The notes under the pieces were generated by a model that made no database searches, was not told the DNA's origin, and saw only the letters and a program-made list of their open reading frames with translations. Positions 48,337 through 60,022 of a DNA stretch of 64,000 bases are shown one piece after another; the stretch's first letter is position 1; each line of letters starts with the position of its first letter. The DNA is from Bombyx mori (taxonomy: Eukaryota; Arthropoda; Insecta; Lepidoptera; Bombycidae): NCBI RefSeq assembly GCF_030269925.1, contig NC_085133.1:5972001-6036000 (forward strand), given 5' to 3'. A program made the translations under genes and the position numbers.

Positions 48337-48855
48337 CTCTCTCTCTCTCGCTCTCAATCTACAGGTCTGTTACCCCATTAGCAACTCAAACATATGTAGG
48401 TACATGTAAAAGTATATTTGCAAAATTTTTGTCCCCCCCAAAAGATTCAAGACTAAAATGAAAAGAGCTTGGAAACGTAAAAGGACAAAGGTTCAACAAG
48501 ATTTGTTTAGAACAACACAACTAAAAACTCAACAACGGATCCCGTCTTGTTAGAACTAGGGGAAACTAGTTCACAATTTACGGACATCGAAGTCCCGAGT
48601 CGCGACGATGATACCGGTAACTTTTTAAAGTTCTTTCCCGGTTATTTTTCTTTGTGGTCGTGATTCGTTAGCTTCTAATTAAAAGGAAGGATTGTCGGGA
48701 CTTAAGTAATCGTTCAAATCTTATACATTTAAACGAGCAATTCCTATGGATAACGACTTTTAGTAATATTAAGACGGTGGTTTTGATTATTATTTTAAAT
48801 GATGAAATGTTGTTTTGATAAATATCACAAAATGAAGGGTAGAATCCGTAACGCC
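47936..48855. other. Unassigned spacer with a CT microsatellite
   Basis: An interrupted (CT)n tract lies at about 48307-48356. The open frames across it are artefacts. Confidence 0.6.
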
Positions 48856-49139
48856 ACAGTATAAAATGGCGGCACGTGGACAGAGTCGTGGCATTCCGTG
48901 TCAGACAGTCATTCCGTCCGTCTCAGTCAGTGAGTCTCTGACAGTCAGTCAGTCAGTCAGTCAGTCGGTCTGTCGGTATGTGCAACGAAACTATCGGTTT
49001 ATCCTGTCATTGTGAAAGTTGTGTGTTGAGTTTCAATAATTATTATTCAAAAGGTTTTATTGACTTTTTATAAACTGAGTTCAATCGAATACGAGTGATG
49101 ACGGAAACTACCGCTCAGCCATCCCTGATGGGTCCGCCA
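48856..49139 (+). promoter_or_regulatory. Promoter-like block with TATA box and CAGT repeats
   Basis: CAGTATAAAATGGCGGCACG is followed about 30 bases later by TCAGACAGTC (initiator-like). A (CAGT)n run lies at 48937-48966. An ATG at 49098 opens a frame of only 17 codons. This could be a gene's first exon or an element's promoter. The TATA-to-initiator spacing is what supports the call. Confidence 0.35.
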
Positions 49140-49150
49140 ACATATATATA

Positions 49151-49310
49151 ATCTGAATCTCGGAAACGGCTCCAACGATTTTCATAAAATTTTGTATACA
49201 GGGGATTTCGGGGGCGATAAATCGATCTAGCTACGATTTATTTTCAGAAAATGTTGCTTTATTCATGTTTTCAATAATCAACTCTTCCCGACATCTATTG
49301 GCGAATAATA
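49151..49310 (+). mobile_element. Helitron-like 5' fragment
   Basis: It starts, after an A, TCTGAATCTCGGAAACGGCT followed by CCAACGATTTTCAT. This parallels the subterminal CGGCTGGACCGATTT of other Helitrons here. No 3' end is found. Confidence 0.35.
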
Positions 49311-49726
49311 ATACTATTTTTCTTAATTGAGGGCAACTAACCGCTTTAAAGACACAGTGCCTTCAAAGGTAATTGAAAGAGACATAGCTCATTCAAATTT
49401 TTCAATTATTTCACATAATTTTGAATAAAGGTATAAAACTTAGCGACGTACATCATCAAAATGTTAGAATTACAGTCAAGACAATACCCTGAAAATTTTC
49501 CGTTTGGTTACCTTTGAAGTATCTTCAAGTAAATGCACAAAGATATTATGTAAATGTTGGTAGGGAGGTGAAGTTACTCAAGCAATAGTTGGATTTCTGC
49601 GGAATGTTTTAATCAAAATCTTATTCTACCTAGCAACGACTTAATTAATATTGAGTTAACATTAAGTTATCTTAATAATATTAAGCTTAATAACTGGAAT
49701 ACGCTAGTCTTAGAATATTTTTTCTT
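49311..49726. other. Unassigned spacer
   Basis: No feature is supported. Confidence 0.5.
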
Positions 49727-49840
49727 TTTTTATTGCCCTTGTAGACAGACGAGCATACGGCCCACCCGATGGTGAGTGGTTCCATCGCCCATGGACTTCA
49801 GTAATGCCAAGGGCAGAGCTAGGCCGCTGCCTACCTACCC
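49727..49840 (-). repeat. LINE 3' tail fragment (CR1/Rex1-like)
   Basis: It runs from TTTTTTTATTGCCCTTGTAG to GCCAAGGGCAGAGCTAGGC. It contains only the terminal ~110 bp of the element. Confidence 0.85.
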
Positions 49841-50910
49841 AATATTGATTTGTAATTATTTTATTTTTTTGTCTTTTGTGAACAGTTTTCTCTTAAAGCG
49901 CTCCCACTTTTAACTCAAGCTCTTTTCTTTTTCCTTGTGAACGTGGCTGCACAACTATGTTTTTCGCTGCCTCTATTCAAATTCGGTTGGAGAGTGTCTC
50001 TCTGTAATTCTCGTCCCTACGTGACCAGCCGAACGTACTTAGCTTTATCCGCACTGAATCCACAATTTATGTCGAATGTGCTGGAACTACTATAGAAGCC
50101 CCATAGTTTTTTTGCTTGTGAGACTTAAGTTTGACTATGTGTGGATTTTTTTTCGGTTTTCCGAGCTGTATAATCGATATTTAGTATCACGGAACCCTTC
50201 TGGTGACAGACACATCGTTTCATATATACCCCCAAAGCTGAAAACCATTATTTTTATAGATATGTATATCTCGAAAACCCATATATTATGATAAATAATC
50301 TACGTAACTAATCAAGTCAAATCTTTTAGCTCTAATTGCAAAAGGATAAATTATACTAATACTTTGAATGAGGAGATGTTTTCATAGACTCCTCTTGATA
50401 CGATGTCGAAGTAGCAGTAAGAATTCGCTTAGCGAACTATTATGAAATGCTCTTCGGTTAGCAAATTATTGTATTTTGGATTAATTATGAATTATCATTC
50501 TTTTAATGTCTTATCGTTAGCAAAAACAACAATTATTCAAAATCAGAGTGATCAGAATTGGCAAATTAAGAATCAGATTTCCTAAGAACTTTTTTGATAG
50601 AAGCTAAAAACGTGGAGCCACTTCGACATAAATTAATCTATTTAATATATAAGTGATTTATGGTAACCACAGCCAGAATGGGCAGTAGGGCCAAGTGGAG
50701 GCGAGAGGGGGATAAGAACTACGAAGATTTGTCTCCGAGCCGGGATGAAGAGTTGTCGCTAATGTGAATAGTTGTTCCGAGCTTCAACGAGGATGTTTGC
50801 GCTATAACTTGTTTGGGAGGATTTCCTGATTTTTGAAAACAAAAGATCAGAGTATGCGTAAACTAACGAATCTGGTGGTACATTTTTATTAAAACGAAAT
50901 AGTAAACTAT
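49841..50910. other. Unassigned spacer
   Basis: A 71-codon frame at 50076-50291 shows no recognisable motif. I can support nothing else. Confidence 0.5.
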
Positions 50911-51178
50911 ATCGACGCTTGAAAGGCAAACGTGACTAAGCGACAATAACTGCTTTTTACATAAATGATAGGCAATAAGCATATGAGATGCGCAAAAAAA
51001 AAAAAAATTCTAGGTCTATTAAAATCATTTGAATTCTACAGCTAGATTCGTTAAAATAGAAAATTTTCAGGTATTTCTCAGGTATATTTTAAAATAATTT
51101 CAACTTTAAATTAGTCTACTGTAAAGTTCACGCATTGTCGCTTAGTCACGTTTGCCTTTCAAGCATCGATATATATTT
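50911..51178. mobile_element. MITE (ATATCGACGCTTGAAAGGC termini), uninterrupted
   Basis: It has long terminal inverted repeats of ~35 bp: ATATCGACGCTTGAAAGGCA at the left and TGCCTTTCAAGCATCGATAT at the right. TA or TATA flanks it. Confidence 0.88.
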
Positions 51179-51371
51179 CATGTTTCTATTTTTTAATGAA
51201 ACTATGCTTAATGAAAGATAATATTTTAATTACTATTAAGGTAACTTCTAGTTGTATCTCTAATGAAATGGAATTAAAATGTTGTAGAGGGGAAATAGTC
51301 CTCATATATATGATAGGCGTATGAATGGTTAACGGAACCCATAGATATCGCAAGGTTAATACAGTGATCCA

Positions 51372-51990
51372 CCTTTTTTATTGCTTTGATGGACGAACTC
51401 ACCGGACTTGGTGTTAAACAGTTACTGGAGCCCATTGATATCAACAACGTAAATGCTGCCACCTTGAGAAATGAGTTTTAAGGCTCCGTTTTATAGTATA
51501 ATGGCTGTTTCACCCTTCGAATCGCAACGAATTAATTCTTTGCGACAGAAATAGGCAGGGTGGTAGTACCTACCCGTGCGGACACTCTAGGCTACCTTCT
51601 GCTAGTAAAACTTTAGTCTTATTTAATGTCTCACAGCTGCCCCACCCTTCAATTTGCAGCGGATTAGTAAAACCTTAAAGTCTTATGTAATGTCTCACGG
51701 CTGCCCCACCCTTCAAATTGCAGTGCATTACTGCGGAAGCGGAGCGGTGGTACCTACCTATGCCAGCCTAAAATATGACCTACAAAGTAATTACGTAAAG
51801 TTTCAAATTTCGTGGTTTTGATGTTCATTGCGCGATATTATACCTTCAACGTGGAATTCGTTCGTGAATCCGTGTCAATTACTATTTTCTTAGAAAAGTT
51901 GGTAACAGCCAGCGGGATTTAAATACAGGAATAGTCGTATCGCTTAATACGAGTGCGCTTGACACTTATTTCTTTATTCCACGACTTCAG
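51372..51990 (-). repeat. Old full-length Bm1 with an internal tandem duplication
   Basis: It runs from TTATTGCTTTGATGGACG to ATTCCACGACTTCAG. The segment GTCTCAC(A/G)GCTGCCCCACC is duplicated (about 51628-51720). Confidence 0.8.
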
Positions 51991-52053
51991 CCTTCCGCCG
52001 CGATTATATAAGCTCATCGAGTTCTGACTCCTCAGATTTTTCTAACTTCAATT

Positions 52054-52340
52054 TTAAAGTGAAACTTTTATTATTACATCGTCTCAAACTTTTTCGTCTG
52101 TGTGTTGCATGTCGCGTGACGGTCGGCCGCGAAATAGGGATAAAGTGAAAGGCGCTCGTCAAAGCAACCAAGGCCAATATGGCGGCGCCTATAGTTCGCA
52201 GCAGCTGATCGTTGCCATTTGCGCCAGTGCTCCACGCTATTTTGTTTGTTTTTGTCAGGGTCTAATGTAAATGTGTCAGAGTTAAATGTCTATAATGTGA
52301 GAAAAAAGTTTCACTTTTACCGTGGTTTCATAAAACCACA
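52054..52340 (+). mobile_element. Second hairpin-ended element (HINE/DINE-1-like)
   Basis: AAAGTGAAACTTTT at the left pairs with AAAAGTTTCACTTTT at about 52306. The hairpin GTGGTTTCATAAAACCAC follows at 52323-52340. The layout is the same as the 310 bp element at 22079, with AGTGAAACTT in common. The core contains CAATATGGCGGCGCC. Confidence 0.5.
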
Positions 52341-53407
52341 CAATCCTTTTCTTTTTATTTCTTCATCTTAATTGTGATTATGTGGGAGATGAGCGAATTC
52401 TCTTTAAGCTAATTTATCTTACGAAAACAAAGTTCTTGACGCATTCACGCTTATCTGCGGAGCGGAGCAAAGAGCATTCAAGTGTAATAATAAGACGCCG
52501 GTTGATTTGAGCACATTTCAATCGTGTTGAGTCGACTGTAAATCTAGTGACATTACAAATCGATTGTTCGAGTTCAGTGACATTTAATAGCAATTAATTT
52601 CATTAATAATCCTATTGTGAATTATTGGTCTTGAAAATTTTACGGGTAACATAATAAAATTCTTCCTTTGTTATCGTCTTCAAAGTAATTCCGCGATAAT
52701 AATCTGTTTGGGCTATTTAGTTAATTAGAAGATAGTCCAAGGTTATCTCAAGCTCCTATTATCAATCTGTGGATGGCAGAAGATTATTTTCCGTCTTATC
52801 CGTCCTACATACAATCTAATTTAATTGTGAGATTTAAACGTGACCTGAATATCTGAAAACGTTCAGTGCGTTTTGTGGGAGGTACTAGGAATGACCTCTT
52901 CAACAAAATATAGTAAGTAGTACCACGATAAAGAGAAGTCAGTGTCATCCCTAGCTGTTCAACAGAGGATTTGTTGTGATCGAGTGTAAGTTCATTTGCA
53001 GTCCTAGAAAGCTCCACTCTGCCTCTTCTTTCTCAAACAAAAAATCAATTGTAAAGTTTAGTTAGTATTGTCGATTGGATTAATAGAAATTGTCACTTAT
53101 TGGTCTTAGGAGCGTAAAACAATAAAAAAACAATGCTGCGAATTTTAATTAGTGCTAAAAGCTTCCCGTAGACATTTTTATTGAACATTTGCGACAACCT
53201 AAATAAAATTACATACATTTAATCTGGATTGCATTGGGACAACAATAAGATTTCTCTGAGAGCACGCTGTGTAAGGTTGAGGTTTCAAAGGACCTCTTTT
53301 GAATACGTTATCATAAATTTATTTATATTTATTCATCGACTCTAGTGACTTTAGTATGTACTATAAATTGCTTTTTATAACGATTGTGACGATATGAAAT
53401 TGTGTTT
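52341..53407. other. Unassigned spacer
   Basis: No feature is supported. Confidence 0.5.
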
Positions 53408-53815
53408 AAGCTATTGCATAGCTTTTATCGCGGGCTTTGAGCGCGGCGACAGAATCAAGAAATTCCGTAACGAAAATAAAACCTAACACCCCCCCACTCC
53501 GCCTACTATGTAGCTCGCGTTCAACACATTCAGATGTTGCGCTTGTGTAGTGTTTGTGAATAAGCGTGCGACGTCACGCCGCACTGCATGCGCATCATGA
53601 AAATCTGCTCATCTCTCTCTCGCGCGTCTATCTTATGAGTGTGAAGGGGACAGTTAATGTTTTGCTTTTGTTAGTGTTTATAAATATAGCGTGGTCTTAT
53701 TTTATTATTGTTTTGATATTAAATTATTATTGTCTAATTATAATTGCATAAATTAATAAAAAATGCTATGCAATAGCTTTACCGCGGCAGTCCCCGAGTG
53801 CCACACGTGTTTTTT
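53408..53815 (+). mobile_element. MITE-like element, GCTATTGCATAGC family, copy 3
   Basis: The left end GCTATTGCATAGCTTTTATC and the right GCTATGCAATAGCTTTACCG are inverted partners. It extends to GAGTGCCACACGTGTTTTT. It is the clearest copy of the family. Confidence 0.75.
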
Positions 53816-54315
53816 TTTTATAATAGTCGTCATTATATTTAAGAGTTAGCTGGTAATCTTAGGTAGTATTTATTTGTGCTTGATTTTTGTAGACTCCGAT
53901 AAACATTTAAGACCAGATTAATCATTATTTACTCTTTACAGTACTGAAGTTACCGTAATATTGACATAAAATGTAGCCATCACTTTCATTATTTCTGACT
54001 GTTTATTTTTTGCGCGAACATAAAATAATTTGATTCATGATTCTGGTAAGAGTTTCATTTTAAAACGAGCAAGAAAGATAAAGTGTAGTAGTATATTGCC
54101 CACTATGTATTTTATTGTTTCTTTGTTCTTTATGATAATAAACTCTTTATGACGACAATAAAGTTAATAAATTTTATTTTTATACAAATCAGAACAAGCC
54201 TGAGCTATTTTAAATCTATCAACATAGAATGAGAAAACTCTATATATTTAAAACATAAACGTTACATACATACATTGTTTGAAGTTTAATAATACATATA
54301 ATTAATTTTAAACGA
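53816..54315. other. Unassigned AT-rich spacer
   Basis: No feature is supported. Confidence 0.5.
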
Positions 54316-54411
54316 CTAGTGGTCCTTCGGTAGTCGAAATTCGACTATAACTAATTGACATTATAAATACCCTATTACGATTCAATTGTTAAAGACTATT
54401 ATACTTCTATA

Positions 54412-55689
54412 CTTAGTCTGGCCATAAATACTGTTACAATTGAAAATAAAATATTACATTTGAATTTGCAATCTGTCATTTTTATATGATTGCTCATTGA
54501 GTTTTCTCATTTTGGCGCCAATACATTGTACAATATTTTACGATATTAAAATGGAGTGGGGTAATAAAGAGAGAACCGAATCGCTGTGATTGCATTACAC
54601 AAAGTAGGTATGGAGCCAAATGCAATTTTTAAAACTCTCCATACGCTTAGTATTAGTAAAATGTTTGTGTACCGGGCTATTAATAGAAGCAATGAGACCT
54701 CCTCTGTTTGTGACAGAAAAAGATCTGGCCGTCCACGTAGTGTTCGTACGAAAAAGGTGGTCAAAGCAGTAAGGGAAAGAATTCGAAGAAATCCTGCCCG
54801 AAAGCAAAAGATTTTATCTCGGGAGATGAAGATAGCACTTAGAACCATGTCGCGTATTTTCAAAGATGACTTAGAACTTGCAGCCTATAAGAGATGTACT
54901 GGTCATTTCTTAACTGATAATTTAAAAGAGAATAGGGTGGTAAAATCGAAACATCTACTGAAGCGGTACGCAAAGGGAGGTCATAGAAAAATTTTGTTTA
55001 TGGATGAGATTTTTTTTACAATTGAGCAACATTATAACAAACAAAATGACCGTATTTATGCTCAAAGTTCTAAAGAAGCTTCCCAATTAGTCGACAGAGT
55101 GCAACATTGGGCACTATCCGACTTCAGTGATGGTTTGGTTGGGTATTAGCTATGAAGGAGTGACTGGGCCATACTTTTGTGAAAAAGGTATCAAAACATC
55201 GGCACAAGTGTATCAAGACACCATTCTTGAGAAGGGAGTGAAGCCCCTTAACAACACAATGTTCAATAATCAAGAATGGTCCTTCCAGCAAGACTCGGCG
55301 CCAGGTCATAAAGCTCGGTCTACGCAGTCTTGGTTGGAAACGAACGTTTCGGACTTCATCAGAGCTGAAGACTGGCCGTCGTCTAGTCCCGATCTTAATC
55401 CGCTGGATTATGATTTATGGTCAGTTTTAGAGAGTACGGCTTGCTCTAAACGCCCTGATAATTTGGAGTCCCCAAAATAATCCGTACGATTGGCAGTGAA
55501 AAAATTTCCCATGGAAAGAGTGCGTGCTTCTATTGATAACTGGCCTCAATGTTAAAGGACTGTATTGCAGCCAATGGAGACCACTTCGAATAAGCTTTTT
55601 ATACTTTAAATTGTTTTATATTTATGTATTAAACTAAGATACTGTAAAAGTAATAAATGTTATTTGCAATAGATATTTTGTTTATTTTT
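54412..55689 (+). mobile_element. maT-type (DD37D) mariner element
   Basis: It starts CTTAGTCTGGCCATAAATAC after a TA dinucleotide. The 3' terminal inverted repeat is not recognisable and appears lost or heavily altered. It carries the broken transposase at 54552-55594. Confidence 0.65.
54552..55594 (+). pseudogene. Broken maT (DD37D) mariner transposase
   Basis: The reading frame is preserved in pieces. An N-terminal helix-turn-helix region (VIALHKVGMEPNAIFKTLH) leads to GRPRSVRT. The first catalytic site is FMDEIFFTIEQ, the second FQQDSAPGHKA and the third SPDLNPLDYDLW. There are 37 residues between the second and third Asp, which marks the maT group (Bmmar1-like). Visible lesions are a frameshift near 54572, a frameshift near 55106-55112, an in-frame TAA at 55478-55480 after ESPK, and a one-base loss near 55553. 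The enzyme cannot be made from this copy. Confidence 0.85.
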
Positions 55690-55707
55690 CACGTATTAAT
55701 ATATAGA

Positions 55708-56084
55708 TTCTCCAAATATAACAGTAATCCCCGCTTCAGCTTACGCTACCGCTGATACGTCAGGTTCCTGAAGCCAAGCCTTCAACAGAAAAGTTACGTA
55801 ATACTACTTATTTTGATTATCCGACACGTCCCGAACGAGTGTCAAACGTTAAATAGTATTCGGCCGGGAGTAGGTACTTTTACGTCGTGACGTTTACGAG
55901 ATATTCTGAATCGATCTTTGTCTGATTAAATTTACTTAGTGAACGTATGGAGCCTGTGATGTTTATGAAGATTACTGATCGTATGATGAGAAGTGCGTTT
56001 TTACGGGATCTTGTAATGGAAAGTAATTGTCGGCTATTTTTCTTAATATGAACGAAGAAAGAATTTAAGTCTATATTTCAATTT
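55708..56084. other. Unassigned spacer
   Basis: No feature is supported. Confidence 0.5.
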
Positions 56085-56200
56085 TTGGCAGCGGCTTGGC
56101 TCTGCCCCTGGCATTGCTGAAGTCCATGGGCGACGGTAACCACTCACCATCAGATGGGCCGCATGCTCGTCTGCCTACAAGGGCAATAAAAAAAAAAATT
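56085..56200 (+). repeat. LINE 3' tail fragment (CR1/Rex1-like)
   Basis: It runs from GGCAGCGGCTTGGCTCTGCC to CCTACAAGGGCAATAAAAAA. Confidence 0.88.
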
Positions 56201-56371
56201 AAAGTCGATGTTTGTATGTGGCCTATAGACTTCGAAACGGCTGGACCGATGTTGATGAAATTTTCGGGAATTTTTAAGGTTAGCCTATGGAGTGATTGTG
56301 TAAGATTTGGTAGCGCTCGGTACAAAAGTCAATTCGATTATCGGTCAGCAAAGTGGACCGGGTTTGACTAG
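56201..56371 (+). mobile_element. Helitron 3' relic (fourth family)
   Basis: It contains GAAACGGCTGGACCGATG and a hairpin GGTCAGCAAAGTGGACC. It ends CGGGTTTGACTAG, followed by T. The LINE tail lies immediately upstream. Confidence 0.6.
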
Positions 56372-57346
56372 TAGAAAATATAATTATATTACAGAAAAAG
56401 AAATCAACAGGAAATGCAACGCCATAGTGTCAATTTATTTTTAAAATTGATATATTAAAGTATTCGGCTACTACTAAGTGGATGAACAGTTTTAAAAATT
56501 CCATTTGACTGTATAACTAATTTACGTGACTTTATTGCAGAAATTTGGTTATCTCTATGATTCCACTCATTTTTAAGATTAGAAGAAGATTTCTAAAAGA
56601 TTTTAATACCAAACATAATAATTAAAAAATGACAGGTTCTAAATTCAATTGTAGCATTATTGTAGTAGTATTTATGGTCGGACTTCTATATTTGTAGTAT
56701 ATCACATAGATTATACAATGAAGTCGGTGTCACTGTTTCTATGTAATCTATTCAATAAGAAAATAACCTAACATAGTGGAAATAGTCTGATGTTTATTTA
56801 CATCAAGCTTATTAAGCAAGGGACCATTGCTTCGCGATAGTCGTGTTATAGCCAACATTTCCGGAAAACAGGAAATAGATCCTAACCAAACCTGACCTTG
56901 ACGGGTCCTGAAAAGCCCATTATCGTATTGTGTATGGTTGGCCGAGCGTATCCCCAGCTGCTTCAGCCAACCGCGACCAACCCCCACATACAGTGGCCAT
57001 TAAACGTAGAAAGTTTGGATAAAATATGGCATTAGTGTTATAAACTTATTTCTGTGGTTTGTGTGACTGGCTCTGGGCGCATAAAGTAAGAAGGTTAACA
57101 GCCTAACATCCTAATAGACTGCACGATTTAAATAGATATGAAGCGTTATTTATATATGCTAATGATGTTTTCATTTATTTATTTATTTCAAAGAGAACTA
57201 ACAGCCAACTTTACATAATATAATTATATAACAGACTATCCAATATAAACAAGTTAAAACATCAGAGAAACAAAAAATATAAAACAATCAGCAAGAAACA
57301 ACATAAGCAAAATAAGGAATACACTAAATTAATTTAAAAATATGTA
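56372..57346. other. Unassigned spacer
   Basis: No gene is supported. A GC-richer patch at 56800-57000 is unclassified. Confidence 0.5.
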
Positions 57347-57770
57347 TCTATACTAATATAATAAAGGGGAAAGATTTGTTTGTTTGTATTGAATAGGCTC
57401 CGAAACTGCTGAACCGATTTAAAAAATGTTTTCACTATTTAGAAGCTACACTATTCCCGAGTGGCATAGGCTATAATATTTTTTGAACAAAATTAGGGAT
57501 CCTTACTAAAACTCCTATAATGTAACCCAAGGTGTAAAAAAATTACCTAAAATATTCTCTAGATCGCGTGCCCTGCGAAAACTATTGATGATAGAATATA
57601 CAATATTAATGTACTACGACTTTGTAGAACACATTATTATTTACAAGAAGTGTCGCGACAACATATGTCTGACTATTATAGTTATGCCGCAATAAGTGTT
57701 CTTTTATTTAAAAAATAAATAACGTCAAATATTTGTTAGAGACCCGAGCGGAGCCGGAGCGGGCCGCTAG
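57347..57770 (+). mobile_element. Nonautonomous Helitron, family B copy 1
   Basis: After an A it starts TCTATACTAATATAATAAAG. It ends with the GC-rich hairpin CCCGAGCGGAGCCGGAGCGG and GCCGCTAG, followed by T. It is 424 bp and complete. Confidence 0.88.
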
Positions 57771-58399
57771 TAGGTATATTTATAAAAAGATACTTAGATT
57801 GTACTATGGTCTCTTTTCGAAATTTCTAGTCTAGTAGTTGAGGTCCGTATTGTATCATGTCATATCCGATTTCAATTCGGGCTCACAACGGTAAGTATCT
57901 TTATAAAATAATTTTCGGTCTCGTGTGTCTTTTTGTAACGCAAATGTTACAGGAGGACAAACTTAGATTGATATCGTTTGTAGGTTATCATTTCCACATG
58001 GTGGGTTGTGGATTTTTTCGTTCATTGCTACACAAGAGCGGGTTAGTTCAAGGCTATTAAAGCTATGCTGTTTTTTTTTTTCCAATACTTCGCAACTATG
58101 CGCAATGTGTCAATTTATCCCGCTCGATTGGTTCGTTCCAATGAACAATCTACTGTTTCAATTCGAGCGCTGAAAACATAGTATGTTTTGTGGTGTTACT
58201 GAGGCCTTATTTCGTTTTATGATTATTTCATCGTCAATGGGTTACCAAAGCGTATTACTAAGTGAATGCCACAATCCACCTTCGTCCACGTGGCTGAAGC
58301 GTCAGTGCTATAATATAACAGCTAACCCGCCCTTGGAACCCAAACATATGGCCCTCCCAAAATAGTCAGAATAGTAGAACCAAAGCATGCAACGTCCAA
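57771..58399. other. Unassigned spacer
   Basis: No feature is supported. Confidence 0.5.
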
Positions 58400-58658
58400 G
58401 TGAAAAACCACAGAAATATAATTTGTATAATTACTGGTGATAGGACGTCTTGTGAATCCGCACGGGTAGGTATCACCGCCTTGCCTACTTCTACTGTGAA
58501 GCTGCGTTTCGGCTTAAAGAGTAATGCCGCTATTTCACTACAAAAACGAGACTTAGAACTCGTGTCTCAAGGTGGGCAGCGGCATTAACGTTGTTAATGT
58601 CCATGGGCCATCACTTAACACTATATGGGTCATAGGCTCATCCACGAATCTAAGCAAT
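58400..58658 (+). repeat. Diverged Bm1 SINE
   Basis: TATAATTACTGGTGATAGGACG through TCATCCACGAATCTAAGCAA follow Bm1 order with many substitutions. Confidence 0.75.
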
Positions 58659-58975
58659 TCATTGTTCTCAATAGTAGCAGCAAATGTTAAAAAAAAAAAC
58701 TCAAATACTGACCCTCGCAAATCATTTTCTCGCCAAACTGATATCTCGATTTTCGTTGAGCGTGAAAACAAACAATAAGACAAAGGGAAAGGGAAGCAAA
58801 AAGTACAAGTCGACTGTGTTTTGTATTCATGACTTTCAATAAATAACCGTACCTACACATCGAGAAGAAAGGAATAGCATCGTACCAGTGGTTTTCGATC
58901 TTATCTCGATTGTTACGACTTATGCATGTAATGCATTTTTTGTTCGATGAAATCGTATTGCCTTAATTTATTTTT
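58659..58975. other. Unassigned spacer
   Basis: Nothing is recognised. Confidence 0.5.
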
Positions 58976-59078
58976 TATTTTTTATTGTTTAGATGATTAG
59001 ACGAGCTCACAACCCACCTGGTCTTAAGTGGTTACTGGAGCCCATAGACATCTACAACGTAAATGCGCCACACACCAA
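58976..59078 (-). repeat. Bm1 SINE 3' fragment
   Basis: It runs from TTTTTATTGTTTAGATGATT to GTAAATGCGCCACACACC. Confidence 0.88.
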
Positions 59079-59321
59079 AATTCATCTCGTACCGCTCTTA
59101 GTTTGACAGGTTGCAGGAATCGTATGGAGAGGGACAATCGATTTACTGCATCGACAGACTTGTAATCAATTAGCGATAAGACAATACTTGAAAAGATTTT
59201 GGAAGAATAAGAAAATACGAATTCTTACTGTTTGCAGTATTCACGACCAAAATGTTTTTTTTCTATAAGCTTTGCTAATATTTTAAACATTCACCAATAT
59301 TAGAAGTATTAAGTAATTTTG

Positions 59322-59458
59322 TAGGCAGAGGCTTGGCTCTGCCCCTGCCATTGCTGATGTCCATGAGCGACGGCAACCACTCACCATCAGGTGGGCCGCT
59401 TATATACCGCTTAATACTCTCCTACCTACACTCTCGTCTGCCTACACGGCAAAAAAAA
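59322..59458 (+). repeat. LINE 3' tail fragment with a small insertion
   Basis: It matches the CR1/Rex1-like tail but has ~30 extra bases between GGTGGGCCGC and CTCGTCTGCCTACACGGC. An A-run ends it. Confidence 0.8.
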
Positions 59459-59596
59459 ATCCTGTTTTTAAATTATGATTTTTCGAATGCACAAATGTGC
59501 AGTAAAGTATACGATCCGCCTGATGGTAACTGGCTACCGATGCTCGTAGACAGAAATCTTCGAAATGTGGACATATCACAGGACTCACGAAAAAAA

Positions 59597-60022
59597 ATTT
59601 TTTTTATTGCTTAGATGGGTAGACGAGCTCACAGCCCACCTGGTGTTAAGTGGTTACTGGAGCCCATAGACATCTACAACGTAAATACGCCACACACCTT
59701 GAGATATAAGTTCTAAGTTACAACGGCTGCCCCACCCTTCAAACCGAAACGCATTACTGCTTCACGGCAGAAAGAGGCGGGGTGGTGGTACCTACCCGTG
59801 TGGACTCATAAGAGATTCTACCACCAGTGATAACGAAAATTATAATTTTGCGGGTTTGATTTTTATTACACGATGTTATTCCTTCACCGTGGAAATCAAT
59901 CGTGAACATTTGTTAAGTACGTATTTCATCAGAAAAATTAATACTCACCTGCGGGATTCGAACACCGGTGCATCGCTACATACGTATGCACCGGACGTCT
60001 TATCCTTTAGGCCACCACGACT
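59597..60022 (-). repeat. Complete Bm1 SINE
   Basis: It runs from TTTTTTATTGCTTAGATGGG to TTTAGGCCACCACGACT, with the B-box complement GGGATTCGAACACCGG. About 15 bp of the middle (AAGGTCTCAGTATAG) is deleted. Confidence 0.9.

Larger units (their letters stand above)
54316..55707 (-). mobile_element. Family A Helitron ends bracketing a maT mariner
   Basis: The plus-strand left border ACTAGTGGTCC, with the palindromic TAGTCGAAATTCGACTA, is the Helitron 3' end and continues for ~95 bp. The right border CACGTATTAATATATAGA is only the last 18 bp of the Helitron 5' end. Both outer flanks fit an A|T target. The central ~310 bp of the Helitron is missing. Confidence 0.75.
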
